DNA of 64,000 bases from Tritonibacter multivorans. Lineage in GTDB: Bacteria > Pseudomonadota > Alphaproteobacteria > Rhodobacterales > Rhodobacteraceae. Below are positions 36,076-45,003 of this stretch, one piece after another (the first letter of the stretch is position 1; every line of letters begins with the position of its first letter). A program made the translations under genes and the position numbers. The stretch covers positions 22 to 64,021 of the forward strand of contig NZ_CYSD01000024.1 in the NCBI RefSeq assembly GCF_001458415.1. Reading direction: 5' to 3'. The notes under the pieces are model-generated. The model was not told the DNA's origin and made no database searches. It saw only the letters and a list, made by a program, of their open reading frames with translations.

Positions 36076-36113
36076 GCCGTGCCGCGGATTTTTGCCGCAG
36101 CGCGGCATTTTTT
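36076..36113 (+). terminator. terminator after folE2
   Basis: A 12-bp stem with one wobble and one mismatch (GCCGTGCCGCGG with CCGCAGCGCGGC, loop ATTTTTG) is followed by ATTTTTT. The rest of the 333-bp gap to 36341 holds no gene that I can support, only the leader of the next gene. Confidence 0.75.
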
Positions 36114-36341
36114 CTGCTGATGCCTCGTTTTCCTGTGTTAGGCTTTGGCCATAGCGCGGCGATTTTGCCCGTCACGGGCCCTGTTCCGCGCCTCTAGTTC
36201 AGGAGTGCGCATGTTAAGTTCAGCCTATTCCTTTTCGGGATGGCCCTGCACAACAGGGGCCAAACGGCGCCTGTGTCAGACCGGACTTTGGTGCGCATCT
36301 GTTGTCTGTCCCAAGATCGCTGCACGACCCGAGGAGGTCTC

Positions 36342-37067
36342 ATGATCCGCTTTGAAGGTTTTTCTGACTACCCCAAATCCCCGCAGGCCTGGGCCGGTTA
36401 TGCTGTGGGCACGCAAGTAAAAATGCTGCGCGCGGCTGCCTCCGTTGCAGCCAATGCCCCCGCCCAGCAGATGCAGATTGCCCAGGCGCTGCTGAAAGCA
36501 CAGCAGGATATGCTGGGCATTGCGACACCAGCACCGACCGTGACGCCGACCGCGCTCAAACCTGCGCCGAAACCCGCGGCCAAGGCCGCCCCGAAAAAAC
36601 CGGCGGCCAAGAAGGCGGCACCGGCGCGCAAAACAGCCCCGAAAACCAGCACCAAGGCAGAGGCCGCCCCGGCAGCGAAAACCGCACCAGCGGCAAAGCC
36701 TGCGCCTGCGGAACCCAAAGCCCCCGCTGCGGTCAAAGCCGAGGCCAAGCCACCCGCCAAACCCGCCGCCAAACCTGCCGCAAAAACCGCCGCGAAACCA
36801 GCCGCCAAGGCGCCTGCGCGGAAAACTGCGCCGAAAACCCCGGTAAAAGCCGCCCCCAAAGCCGCCGCTCCAAAGGTCGCGCCCGAGCCGGCTGAGGAAG
36901 CGCCCGCTGTCAGCAATGCCGCAGCCGAGACATTGGCTGCAAACCGTCGCCGCGGCACACGCGCCCCGTCCAAACCGCCAAGTCTGCCCTTGGGCGAGCC
37001 GATGCAGCCCGAGGCAAAGGCCACAATCGCCAAAACGCCTGCTAAAACCACCGAGGGCGGCGAATAA
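36342..37067 (+). CDS. histone H1-like Lys/Ala/Pro-rich protein
   Basis: A 241-residue protein with a short ordered N-terminus (residues 1-~65: MIRFEGFSDYPKSPQAWAGY, then an amphipathic helix AAASVAANAPAQQMQIAQALLKAQQDML) and a ~130-residue tail of PAKKA/PAPKPAAK-type repeats. Such tails occur in AlgP/H1-like DNA-binding proteins and also in some phasin-like proteins. The N-terminal helix resembles a phasin segment, so polyhydroxyalkanoate granule association is an alternative to nucleoid binding. A strong GAGGAGG ribosome-binding site precedes the ATG at 36342. The repeats may be prone to copy-number change. Confidence 0.75.
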   Translation: MIRFEGFSDYPKSPQAWAGYAVGTQVKMLRAAASVAANAPAQQMQIAQALLKAQQDMLGIATPAPTVTPTALKPAPKPAAKAAPKKPAAKKAAPARKTAPKTSTKAEAAPAAKTAPAAKPAPAEPKAPAAVKAEAKPPAKPAAKPAAKTAAKPAAKAPARKTAPKTPVKAAPKAAAPKVAPEPAEEAPAVSNAAAETLAANRRRGTRAPSKPPSLPLGEPMQPEAKATIAKTPAKTTEGGE

Positions 37068-37147
37068 GCCACCCTTGACCTGATGGCAGCGCCCCGGACT
37101 GCGCCAGATGCTTGACTCTGGCTGCGGGCGTTGCCAACGGTGCACCC

Positions 37148-38596
37148 ATGCTGGATCTGCGCCCTGTCCTTTATGTCATTGGCCTGCTCGTCACCATTCT
37201 TGGGGCGACCATGGTCTTTCCGCTTCTGATCGACCTTTATGATGGCAACGGCCAATGGCCGGTGTTTCTGGAAAGCGCGATCATCTCCATCCTTGTGGGG
37301 GGGCTTTTGGCGCTCAGCTGTGCCAATGCCGTTGGCCGCGGGCTGGATATCCGCCAAACCTTTCTTTTGACCACCTCTGTCTGGGTGGCGCTGCCCTTGT
37401 TTGGCGCGCTGCCGATGATGCTGGGCGCCACGCAGCTGTCGTTCACCGATGCGTTCTTTGAGGCCATGTCGGGCATGACCACGACCGGCTCCACGGTGAT
37501 TTCCGGCCTTGATGACCTGCCGCGCGGCATTCTGCTGTGGCGGGGCATTCTGCAATGGCTGGGCGGCATCGGGATCATTGTTGTCGCCATGGTGTTCCTG
37601 CCGGAACTCAAGGTTGGTGGCATGCAGATCTTTAAATCCGAGGCCTTTGATACCATGGGGAAAATCTTGCCCCGCGCACAGGCGATCGCGACGCAGATCT
37701 CGACCATCTATTTTGTTCTGACCGTCATTTGTGCGTTGGTCTATACCATCCTTGGCATGGGCCTGTTTGACGCGCTGGTGCATGCGCTGACAACGATGTC
37801 GACGGGCGGGTTTTCCAACTATGACGGATCGTTCGGGACGTTTTCGGGGCCTGCGGAATATGCGGCTGCGGTGTTTATGATCCTCGCGGCACTGCCGTTT
37901 GTCCGCTACGTGCAGCTGATCAATGGCCAGTCCAAACCGCTGTTTCGCGACAGTCAGATCCAGACCTTTCTGGCGACCATTGCTGTGCTGGTGATCGTGA
38001 CCGCGAGCGTGCTGGTCTATGTCTTCCCGCATCACCCAGAGCAGGCGGTGCGCGAGGCGCTGTTTAACATTGTGTCGATCATGTCGGGCACTGGCTATGC
38101 CTCGGTGGACTATATGGCCTGGGGGCCGTTCCTGATTATGATCTTCTTCTTTCTGGGGCTGATCGGCGGCTGCGCGGGGTCGACTGCCTGTTCGGTCAAG
38201 ATCTTCCGCTATCAGCTGCTGTTTGCGGCCATCCGGGTGCAGGTGCAACGGATCCGGTCGCCCAATGGAGTCTTTGTGACGCGCTATGCGGGCCGTCCGG
38301 TGACGCCTGATGTGCTCAGCTCTGTTATTTCGTTTTTCATGTTCTTTGTGGTCACGATTGGCATTGTGGCTTGGGCGCTTGCGCTGACGGGGCTGGATTT
38401 CATCACCTCGATTTCTGGCGCGGCGACGGCGGTGGCCAATATTGGTCCGGGCCTTGGCGATACCATTGGTCCTGCAGGGAATTTCAGCAGCCTGAATGAC
38501 ACCGCAAAATGGATCCTGTCGCTGGCAATGCTGATCGGGCGGCTGGAGCTTTTGGCGGTGTTTGCGATCTTCACCCTCCGGTTCTGGCGGAGTTGA
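37148..38596 (+). CDS. trkH: TrkH-type potassium uptake protein
   Basis: A 482-residue membrane ion channel subunit. It has the four pore-lining M1-P-M2 units of the Trk/Ktr family, with selectivity-filter-like loops SGMTTTGSTVI, TTMSTGGFSNYDGS, SGTGYASVDY and ANIGPGLGDTIGP. It works with the cytosolic nucleotide-binding TrkA, which is not in this window. The ATG at 37148 is chosen; the extra 12 residues from 37112 are not typical. Confidence 0.93.
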   Translation: MLDLRPVLYVIGLLVTILGATMVFPLLIDLYDGNGQWPVFLESAIISILVGGLLALSCANAVGRGLDIRQTFLLTTSVWVALPLFGALPMMLGATQLSFTDAFFEAMSGMTTTGSTVISGLDDLPRGILLWRGILQWLGGIGIIVVAMVFLPELKVGGMQIFKSEAFDTMGKILPRAQAIATQISTIYFVLTVICALVYTILGMGLFDALVHALTTMSTGGFSNYDGSFGTFSGPAEYAAAVFMILAALPFVRYVQLINGQSKPLFRDSQIQTFLATIAVLVIVTASVLVYVFPHHPEQAVREALFNIVSIMSGTGYASVDYMAWGPFLIMIFFFLGLIGGCAGSTACSVKIFRYQLLFAAIRVQVQRIRSPNGVFVTRYAGRPVTPDVLSSVISFFMFFVVTIGIVAWALALTGLDFITSISGAATAVANIGPGLGDTIGPAGNFSSLNDTAKWILSLAMLIGRLELLAVFAIFTLRFWRS

Positions 38597-38730
38597 CCTC
38601 CGTTATATAGGAATATTGCGGAAAACGGGCCTCTGGCGACATAAAGACCCGCTTGGGTCTTGCACGTGGCTTAACGCTCGCCTATTCAGCCGCGAACCGA
38701 AATTCCAGCTGCAGAAGGAGCGTGGCCCAG

Positions 38731-39966
38731 ATGCCCACACTCGTGATGAAATTCGGCGGCACATCTGTCGCCAACCTGGACCGCATCCGCCGCGCCGCAA
38801 AACGCGTCGGCGTTGAAGTGGCCAAGGGCTATGACGTGATCGTCATCGTGTCGGCGATGTCCGGTAAGACCAATGAGCTGGTCGGCTGGGTCAACGAGAC
38901 CTCGCCCCTGCATGATGCCCGCGAATACGATGCGGTTGTGTCCTCTGGTGAAAATGTCACCGCCGGTCTGATGGCGCTGACCCTGCAGGAAATGGGCGTG
39001 CCCGCACGCAGCTGGCAGGGCTGGCAGGTGCCGTTGAAGACCAACTCGGCGCATAGCCAGGCCCGGATCGAAGAGATCCCGCCAGAGAATATCAACGCGA
39101 AATTCGCCGAAGGCATGAAAGTCGCCGTGGTTGCAGGCTTCCAGGGGATTTCCCCCGAAGGCCGGATCACCACGCTGGGTCGGGGTGGGTCGGATACCAC
39201 GGCAGTGGCTTTCGCTGCGGCCTTTGAAGCCGAGCGTTGCGACATCTACACCGATGTTGACGGGGTCTATACCACTGACCCGCGCATCTGTGAAAAGGCG
39301 CGCAAGCTCGATAAGATCGCCTTTGAAGAAATGCTGGAGCTGGCGTCGCTGGGCGCCAAGGTTCTGCAGACCCGTTCCGTTGAACTGGCAATGCGTTACA
39401 AGGTAAAGCTGCGGGTGCTCTCCAGCTTTGAAGAACAATCCGACGAGGCCGGCACGCTGGTCTGCGACGAGGAGGAAATCATGGAATCCAATGTTGTGGC
39501 CGGTGTGGCCTATTCCCGCGACGAAGCCAAACTGACTGCCGTTTCCGTGGCCGACCGCCCCGGTATCGCAGCAACGATCTTTGGCTGCCTGTCTGACGCT
39601 GGCGTCAATGTCGATATGATCGTTCAGAACATCTCGGACGACGGCCGCACCGATATGACCTTCTCTTGCCCGACCGATCAGGTCGCCCGCGCCGAAGTCG
39701 CGCTGGGGGACTACAAAGAGAAGGGCGAGCTGAACTTTGCCGAGGTGATCGCGGATACCGAGGTTGCGAAAGTGTCCGTCGTGGGCATTGGCATGCGCTC
39801 GCAATCCGGTGTGGCGGCCAAGATGTTCAAGGTGCTGTCGGATGAGGGCATCAACATCAAGGTCATCACCACCTCCGAGATCAAGATCTCTGTGCTGATC
39901 GAACGCAAATACATGGAACTGGCCGTTCAAGCTCTGCACGACGCGTTCGAGCTGGAAAAAGCCTGA
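38731..39966 (+). CDS. lysC: aspartate kinase
   Basis: The first step of the aspartate family (lysine, threonine, methionine). The 411-residue monofunctional enzyme starts MPTLVMKFGGTSVANLDRI, has SSGENVTAGLMA and the GRGGSDTTAVAFAAAF and YTDVDGVYTTDPRI motifs, and ends in two ACT domains (from about VAGVAYSRDEAKLT and from SVVGIGMRSQSGVAA) expected to bind lysine and threonine. The ATG at 38731 follows GAAGGAG. It has a terminator 30 nt later. Confidence 0.95.
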   Translation: MPTLVMKFGGTSVANLDRIRRAAKRVGVEVAKGYDVIVIVSAMSGKTNELVGWVNETSPLHDAREYDAVVSSGENVTAGLMALTLQEMGVPARSWQGWQVPLKTNSAHSQARIEEIPPENINAKFAEGMKVAVVAGFQGISPEGRITTLGRGGSDTTAVAFAAAFEAERCDIYTDVDGVYTTDPRICEKARKLDKIAFEEMLELASLGAKVLQTRSVELAMRYKVKLRVLSSFEEQSDEAGTLVCDEEEIMESNVVAGVAYSRDEAKLTAVSVADRPGIAATIFGCLSDAGVNVDMIVQNISDDGRTDMTFSCPTDQVARAEVALGDYKEKGELNFAEVIADTEVAKVSVVGIGMRSQSGVAAKMFKVLSDEGINIKVITTSEIKISVLIERKYMELAVQALHDAFELEKA

Positions 39967-39993
39967 TCCAGACGGATTTGCCCCAATTCAAAG

Positions 39994-40022
39994 ACCCCCG
40001 CCCGAAACGGCGGGGGTTTTTT
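39994..40022 (+). terminator. terminator after lysC
   Basis: A perfect 9-bp stem, ACCCCCGCC with GGCGGGGGT around CGAAAC, is followed by T6. Confidence 0.9.
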
Positions 40023-40073
40023 GTTGGCCGCCCCGTGTCTATCTGAAACGGGCAACAGCGGCGGAGCGGGATC

Positions 40074-40460
40074 ATGCGTGATACAATCATCTGGCAACGG
40101 GTCGAAGGCGCTTTGATCTTTGCGGGCTGTGTCACCCTGTGGTGGCATGTCCCGGATGCAGCCCCTGTCTGGGGGATTGTTCTGCTGTTTTTTGCCCCGG
40201 ATCTGAGCTTTGCCGCCTATGGGGCCGGGCCACGGGTTGGGGCGTTTTTCTATAATTCGCTGCACAGCTATGGCACAGCGGCTGTTCTGCTGGTTCCGGG
40301 GATTGTTCTGGACGCCAGCTGGGCGCAGGTTGTCGGCGCGACCTGGCTAGGGCATGCGGGGTTTGACCGTATGCTGGGCTATGGGCTGAAGTCGGGAGGC
40401 GGGTTTCAGCTGACCCATCTGGGCAGAATCGGCGCCGCCAAAGAGGGGGCAGAGCCGTGA
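40074..40460 (+). CDS. DUF4260 family membrane protein
   Basis: A 128-residue protein with three or four hydrophobic segments (GALIFAGCVTLWWHV, WGIVLLFFAPDLSFAAYGAGPRVGAFFYNSLHSYG, AAVLLVPGIVLD) and the ATWLGHAGFDRMLGYGLK stretch typical of DUF4260. Its function is unknown. It lies between lysC and ptsP, which are often adjacent in related bacteria, so it may be an insertion. Confidence 0.85.
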   Translation: MRDTIIWQRVEGALIFAGCVTLWWHVPDAAPVWGIVLLFFAPDLSFAAYGAGPRVGAFFYNSLHSYGTAAVLLVPGIVLDASWAQVVGATWLGHAGFDRMLGYGLKSGGGFQLTHLGRIGAAKEGAEP

Positions 40461-40748
40461 GCAAGAACGTCTTGTTATCTCAGTAGAAAATGCCGCGTCG
40501 CAGCAATTCGGGCTGCGCCAATGGCTTTTGGCGTCGAGGAATTGGGCAAGGCCACCGACCTTGCGTCGCTTTTGACGCGCTGACCTTTTGGCAGGGCTTG
40601 TCATAGGCGGCTGCGAACGCCACATTGCAAGTAACTGGGGCCTGCATGCGTAGGCCACAAGGGGAGGAGCACCCCGCCGCAGACCGAGCAATTCCCGCAA
40701 GTCAGACGGGCAGGATGTGGTGGGCAAGAACGCCGAGAAAGGCCAGAC

Positions 40749-42989
40749 ATGGCAGAGAACACCGAATCCGAGAGCCGCAAGCTGCTTGGCCGTCTTCGCG
40801 AGGCCATGGCCGGCGATGATGCGGGGCAGGCACGCCTGGACAAGATCACCCAGTTGATCGCGGACAGCATGGGAACCGAAGTGTGCTCGATCTATCTGTT
40901 CCGTGACGAAGAAACGCTCGAACTCTGCGCCACCGAAGGTCTGAACCGCGAATCCGTGCACCAGACCCGGATGCGCGTCGGCGAAGGCCTTGTGGGCCGT
41001 GTGGCGCGATCGGGCAAGGTGGTGAACACCGCTGATGCGCCGAACGCCCGTGGCTTCCGCTATATGCCGGAAACCGGGGAAGAGGCGTTTTCTTCCTTCC
41101 TTGGCATCCCGATCCAGCGGCTGGGCGAGATGATGGGCGTCTTGGTCGTGCAGTCGCGCGACAGCCGCGAATATACCGAAGACGCGGTCTATGCGCTTGA
41201 AGTGGTGGCCATGGTGATCGCCGAGATGACCGAGCTGGGCGCTTTTGTCGGCGAAGGCGCGGCGATGTCGGCGCTGCACCAGCAGCCGGTGCAGCTGGAA
41301 GGGGGCGTGGCGCAGGAAGGCGCGGCAGAGGGCCATATCTGGTTGCATGAGCCGCGTGTGGTTGTGACCAACCCCATTGCCGATGATCCGCACCGCGAGC
41401 TTGAACGCCTGCAAGAGGCCGTGGACGAACTGCGGGTTGGCGTCGATAAGATGCTCGAAGGCGCGCGCAGCGCCGACAAAGAACAGTTGCAGGTCTTGGA
41501 AACCTACCGAATGTTTGCCAATTCCAAAGGCTGGATGCGGCGGATGGAAGAAGACATCGCCCGCGGTCTGTCGGCCGAAGCGGCGGTGGAGAAGGAACAA
41601 TCCTTGGCGCGCGGTCGCATGGCCAAGGCGCAGGATGCGTACCTGCGCGAACGGCTGAGCGATCTGGACGATCTGTCCAATCGCCTGCTGCGCATTCTGA
41701 CCGGGCAGGGCCGGGAAACCGGGGCAGAGATGCCCGATGACCCGATCCTTGTGGCGCGCAATATTGGCCCGGCAGAGCTCTTGGATTATGGCCGCAAGCT
41801 GAAAGGCATTATCCTTGAGGAGGGCTCGGTTGGGTCGCATGCCGCGATCGTCGCACGCGCCTTGGCGATCCCCTTGGTGGTGCATGTGGGCCGTATTACG
41901 ACCGAGGCGCTGAATGGCGACCATGTGCTGGTTGATGGCGATGTCGGCACGGTACATCTGCGCCCGGATGATCCTGTGACCAGCGCCTTCCGCGACAAGA
42001 TCGCGATGCAGGCGCAGGCCAAAGAACGCTATGCCTCGATCCGCGACAAAGAAGCGGTGACGGTGGATGGCAAACGCATCCATATGATGATGAACGCGGG
42101 CCTGATGGCAGATCTGCCGTCGCTTGGCACCTCGGGCGCAGAAGGGGTGGGCCTGTTCCGCACCGAGCTGCAATTCCTGATCCGTAACCAGATGCCCAAA
42201 CGGGCAGAGCTGGTGGAATCCTATGAACGCGTTCTGACCGCAGCCGGCGAAAAGCGCGTGGTCTTCCGAACGCTTGATATTGGGTCGGACAAGGTGCTGC
42301 CCTATATGAAACCCACGGATGAACCCAACCCGGCGCTCGGCTGGCGGGCGATCCGTGTGGGTCTGGACAAGCCCGGCGTCATGCGGATGCAGCTGCAGGC
42401 GCTGATGCGCGCGGCCAAAGGGCGTCCCCTGACCATCATGTTCCCCTTTGTCGCCCAGTTCGAAGAATACCGTCAGGCACGGCGTGAGGTCGACAAAACA
42501 CTCGAACGCGAACGCAAGCTGGGGCATGTGTTGCCCGAAAGCATTGAGGTGGGCGCGATGCTGGAAACCCCGTCGCTGGGGTTTGCACCGTTGAAGTTCT
42601 TTGAAGAGGTGGATTTTGTCTCTATCGGCGGCAATGACCTCAAGCAGTTCTTCTTTGCGGCGGATCGTGAAAACGAACGGGTGCGCAAACGCTATGACAC
42701 GCTGAATGCCAGCTTCCTGTCCTTTATCGAACGCGTGGTGGAGCGCTGCGATATGTGTGACACGCCGCTCAGCTTCTGTGGCGAAGACGCAGGCCGCCCG
42801 ATCGAAGCTGTGTGCCTGGCTGCCATGGGCATCCGTTACTTGTCGATGCGCCCGGCGTCGATTGGGCCAGTGAAATCCTTGATGATGCGGGTCGATCTGG
42901 GAGAGCTGCGCAAGGTGATCTCGGACGCGCGCCATCGCGGCGAACAGAGCGTGCGCCCCTCTGTCATTCGGTATCTGCGCGAACTGTGA
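40749..42989 (+). CDS. ptsP: phosphoenolpyruvate-protein phosphotransferase PtsP (Enzyme I-Ntr)
   Basis: Transfers phosphate from PEP to NPr in the nitrogen-related PTS. The 746-residue protein has an N-terminal GAF domain (residues ~20-160), the phosphohistidine domain with EEGSVGSHAAIVARALAIP (His in GSHAA), and a PEP-utilising C-terminal domain (EGVGLFRTELQFLIRN, RTLDIGSDKVLPY, SIGGNDLKQFFFAADRENE, CGEDAGRP with the catalytic Cys region). It starts 288 nt after DUF4260; that gap contains only a leader and no gene I can support. Confidence 0.94.
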   Translation: MAENTESESRKLLGRLREAMAGDDAGQARLDKITQLIADSMGTEVCSIYLFRDEETLELCATEGLNRESVHQTRMRVGEGLVGRVARSGKVVNTADAPNARGFRYMPETGEEAFSSFLGIPIQRLGEMMGVLVVQSRDSREYTEDAVYALEVVAMVIAEMTELGAFVGEGAAMSALHQQPVQLEGGVAQEGAAEGHIWLHEPRVVVTNPIADDPHRELERLQEAVDELRVGVDKMLEGARSADKEQLQVLETYRMFANSKGWMRRMEEDIARGLSAEAAVEKEQSLARGRMAKAQDAYLRERLSDLDDLSNRLLRILTGQGRETGAEMPDDPILVARNIGPAELLDYGRKLKGIILEEGSVGSHAAIVARALAIPLVVHVGRITTEALNGDHVLVDGDVGTVHLRPDDPVTSAFRDKIAMQAQAKERYASIRDKEAVTVDGKRIHMMMNAGLMADLPSLGTSGAEGVGLFRTELQFLIRNQMPKRAELVESYERVLTAAGEKRVVFRTLDIGSDKVLPYMKPTDEPNPALGWRAIRVGLDKPGVMRMQLQALMRAAKGRPLTIMFPFVAQFEEYRQARREVDKTLERERKLGHVLPESIEVGAMLETPSLGFAPLKFFEEVDFVSIGGNDLKQFFFAADRENERVRKRYDTLNASFLSFIERVVERCDMCDTPLSFCGEDAGRPIEAVCLAAMGIRYLSMRPASIGPVKSLMMRVDLGELRKVISDARHRGEQSVRPSVIRYLREL

Positions 42990-43017
42990 TCGTCAGCACG
43001 ACGCTGGAAAACAGACG

Positions 43018-43055
43018 AAAGCCGCTTCGCATTGCGTGAGGCGGCTTTTCTTTTT
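43018..43055 (+). terminator. terminator after ptsP
   Basis: The stem AAAGCCGC (43018-43025) with GCGGCTTT (43041-43048), followed by TCTTTTT, lies 28 nt past the ptsP stop. Confidence 0.85.
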
Positions 43056-43199
43056 CTAACCTACTGAGCCATTTTGGCCCCTTTCTTCGTTCTAGATTGT
43101 CTTTTCTCAACATTTTTTCGGGTTTTGGCTTTTTCCCGCTCAGCCGCGGAGTTTTCCCCTAGGATAGCCGCAGACAGAGGTCGCTTAAGGGGGCAGGCA

Positions 43200-43823
43200 A
43201 TGATTGATCTTTACACATGGACCACGCCAAACGGGCGGAAAGTGTCGATCCTGCTGGAAGAACTGGGCCTGCCTTACACAGCCATTCCAGTGGACACTGG
43301 CGCAGGCGATCAGTTTGCACCCGACTTCCTGAAGATCAGCCCCAACAATAAAATCCCGGCAATTGTGGACCATGACACCGGGGTCTCGATGATGGAAAGC
43401 GGAGCGATCATGGTCTATCTGGCTGAACGCTACGGTGGCTTTCTGGGCCCGGACCAGCGGCTCGAGGTGATGGAATGGCTGATGTGGCAGATGGGCGGTT
43501 TCGGCCCCATGCTGGGGCAGGCGCATCACTTTCTGCACTATAACCGCGGCAAGTCCGACTATGCCGAGGAACGCTACGCGACCGAGGCACGGCGGCTATA
43601 CGGCGTGCTCGACACTCGGCTGGGGCAGGGGGAGTTTGTGGCGGGGGCCTATTCGATTGCTGATATGGCGATCTGGCCCTGGGTGTCGCGCTATGAATGG
43701 CAGGGCATCGACCTGAGCGCCTTTCCCAATGTGCGCCGCTGGTATCAGGACATTCGCGCGCGGCCTGCGGTGCAGAAAGGCTATCACCAGCCAAAATGGG
43801 TCAACGAGATCCCCGAGGGTTAA
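43200..43823 (+). CDS. glutathione S-transferase (disulfide-bond oxidoreductase-like)
   Basis: A 207-residue GST with N-terminal MIDLYTWTTPNGRKVSILLEE, the start of the YfcG/YghU-like subfamily. The catalytic position is in the TTPNG loop (Thr/Asn), and the ISPNNKIPAIVDHD and MMESGAIMVYLAERYGG motifs follow. The C-terminal helical domain contains DYAEERYATEARRLYGVLD and SIADMAIWPWVSRYEW (N-capping box). YfcG-type proteins act on disulfides or peroxides. The ATG at 43200 is chosen on family grounds over the 43074 frame start, which adds 42 leader residues. Confidence 0.9.
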   Translation: MIDLYTWTTPNGRKVSILLEELGLPYTAIPVDTGAGDQFAPDFLKISPNNKIPAIVDHDTGVSMMESGAIMVYLAERYGGFLGPDQRLEVMEWLMWQMGGFGPMLGQAHHFLHYNRGKSDYAEERYATEARRLYGVLDTRLGQGEFVAGAYSIADMAIWPWVSRYEWQGIDLSAFPNVRRWYQDIRARPAVQKGYHQPKWVNEIPEG

Positions 43824-43849
43824 GCCCCCGGAGATCTGTATAGGTTGAT

Positions 43850-44830
43850 TTACAGCGCGTAGTCCCAGGGTGCCGCCTGGAAGCGATAGGCGTCGCCGTC
43901 GCGCAGAACCAGACCAAAGCCCGGGAAATCCAGATGCGACCCCGTCACGCGCAGCCCATCGGCCGCTGCCATATCAAGCATTTTGGCGCGGGTTGCTTTG
44001 GTCACCTCAGCATCGGTGTCAAAGGCCAGCGTCACATCCGGGTAGGCAAACTGAATGCCGGTCATATGGATGACATCGCCCCAGAACAGCAGGCTGTCAT
44101 CGCCAGAGTTCAGCAGAACCCCCTGATGGCCCGGCGTGTGCCCCGGCAGCGCCTGCGTCGACAGACCGCCGCCAAGATCCGCATCCCCTGTTACCAGCTT
44201 CAGACGGTCCTGATAGGGCGTGGTGGTCATGCGTGCCGCTTGGAAGAAGGCAGCCGCCCCTTCGCCTGCGGCAGTGCGCATCTCGTCGCTGTACCAGAAA
44301 TCCCATTCGGTCTGGGACACGATCAGCTCGGCGTTGGGGAACATCGCCGCACCGCCTGCGTCGATCAGGCCGCCGACGTGGTCCACATGCATGTGGGTCA
44401 GGATCACCTGATCAATCTCTTCCGGGCTCACCCCGGCAGCGGCGAGGTTTGCCCCCAATGTGCCAAGGGTCGGCGCAAAGAGGTTCGACGTGCCGGTGTC
44501 GATCAGGGTAGTATTGCCGCCTGCCTGAATCAGATAGCCATTGACCGGAATGCGCAGCCCGTCTGCCTGCATGGTCTGGCCATAGCGCGCCAGCGACTGG
44601 CCGGCCGCTTCGGCGTCATAGGTCGACATCAGGGCCGGGGCCACATCCAGATAGCCATCCAGCAGGGCGGTGACAGTGGCCTCACCGACCTTGCGGCGTT
44701 GGACGCCTGCTACCTGATGGGCCGCGGCCTGAGAATGGCCGGAGCCTGCGCGGGCCACAGCCGGAAGAAGGCCAGCAGCCAGCGGGGCTGCGGCGGCGGC
44801 AGCAAGAAATGTTCTGCGGGTGGAAGTCAT
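43850..44830 (-). CDS. Tat-exported MBL-fold metallo-hydrolase
   Basis: A 326-residue protein with a twin-arginine signal (STRRTFLAAAAAAPLAAGLL, cleavage near VARAGS), so folded in the cytoplasm and exported. The zinc-binding HMHVDHVGG motif is intact, and later metal ligands are plausible in LPGHTPGHQG, LFWGDVIHM and TGSHLDF. Relatives include quorum-quenching lactonases and alkylsulfatase-like enzymes; the specific substrate is unknown. The ribosome-binding site AAGGAGG precedes the ATG at 44830; a longer frame from 44914 lacks one. It is divergent from a LysR gene. Confidence 0.87.
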   Translation of the reverse strand: MTSTRRTFLAAAAAAPLAAGLLPAVARAGSGHSQAAAHQVAGVQRRKVGEATVTALLDGYLDVAPALMSTYDAEAAGQSLARYGQTMQADGLRIPVNGYLIQAGGNTTLIDTGTSNLFAPTLGTLGANLAAAGVSPEEIDQVILTHMHVDHVGGLIDAGGAAMFPNAELIVSQTEWDFWYSDEMRTAAGEGAAAFFQAARMTTTPYQDRLKLVTGDADLGGGLSTQALPGHTPGHQGVLLNSGDDSLLFWGDVIHMTGIQFAYPDVTLAFDTDAEVTKATRAKMLDMAAADGLRVTGSHLDFPGFGLVLRDGDAYRFQAAPWDYAL

Positions 44831-44930
44831 CAGAAACCCTCCTTGGGGCATGAAATCAAAGCAGCAGCGCCGATGCCCAACAGCAGTCAGCGCCACGCTT
44901 GCAATATGGGGCAAGATTTCCCGGCCCGGG

Positions 44931-44970
44931 AGAATTGTAATTCTGATAGGGGGTATTAGATGAGCTAATA
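44931..44970. promoter_or_regulatory. two palindromes in the MBL-fold / LysR intergenic region
   Basis: AGAATT-GT-AATTCT (44931-44944) and TATTAG-ATGAG-CTAATA (44954-44970) are perfect inverted repeats in the 173-bp divergent region. The pairing of a recognition site with an activation site is typical of LysR control of a divergent target. Confidence 0.5.
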
Positions 44971-45003
44971 ACCGCGGACCGTGCGATCAGGGAGCAGGCT
45001 CAT

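Noticed and set aside
36145-36345. 66-codon frame before the H1-like gene
   Set aside because: No ribosome-binding site of quality, no family match; it lies in the leader of the H1-like gene, which has a strong site at 36331.
36398-38248. 616-codon open frame on the minus strand
   Set aside because: Antisense shadow of the H1-like gene and trkH; composition is typical of an antisense frame.
40347-42935. 862-codon open frame on the minus strand
   Set aside because: It is the antisense shadow of ptsP, caused by GC-rich third positions; it has no family features, whereas ptsP has complete motifs.
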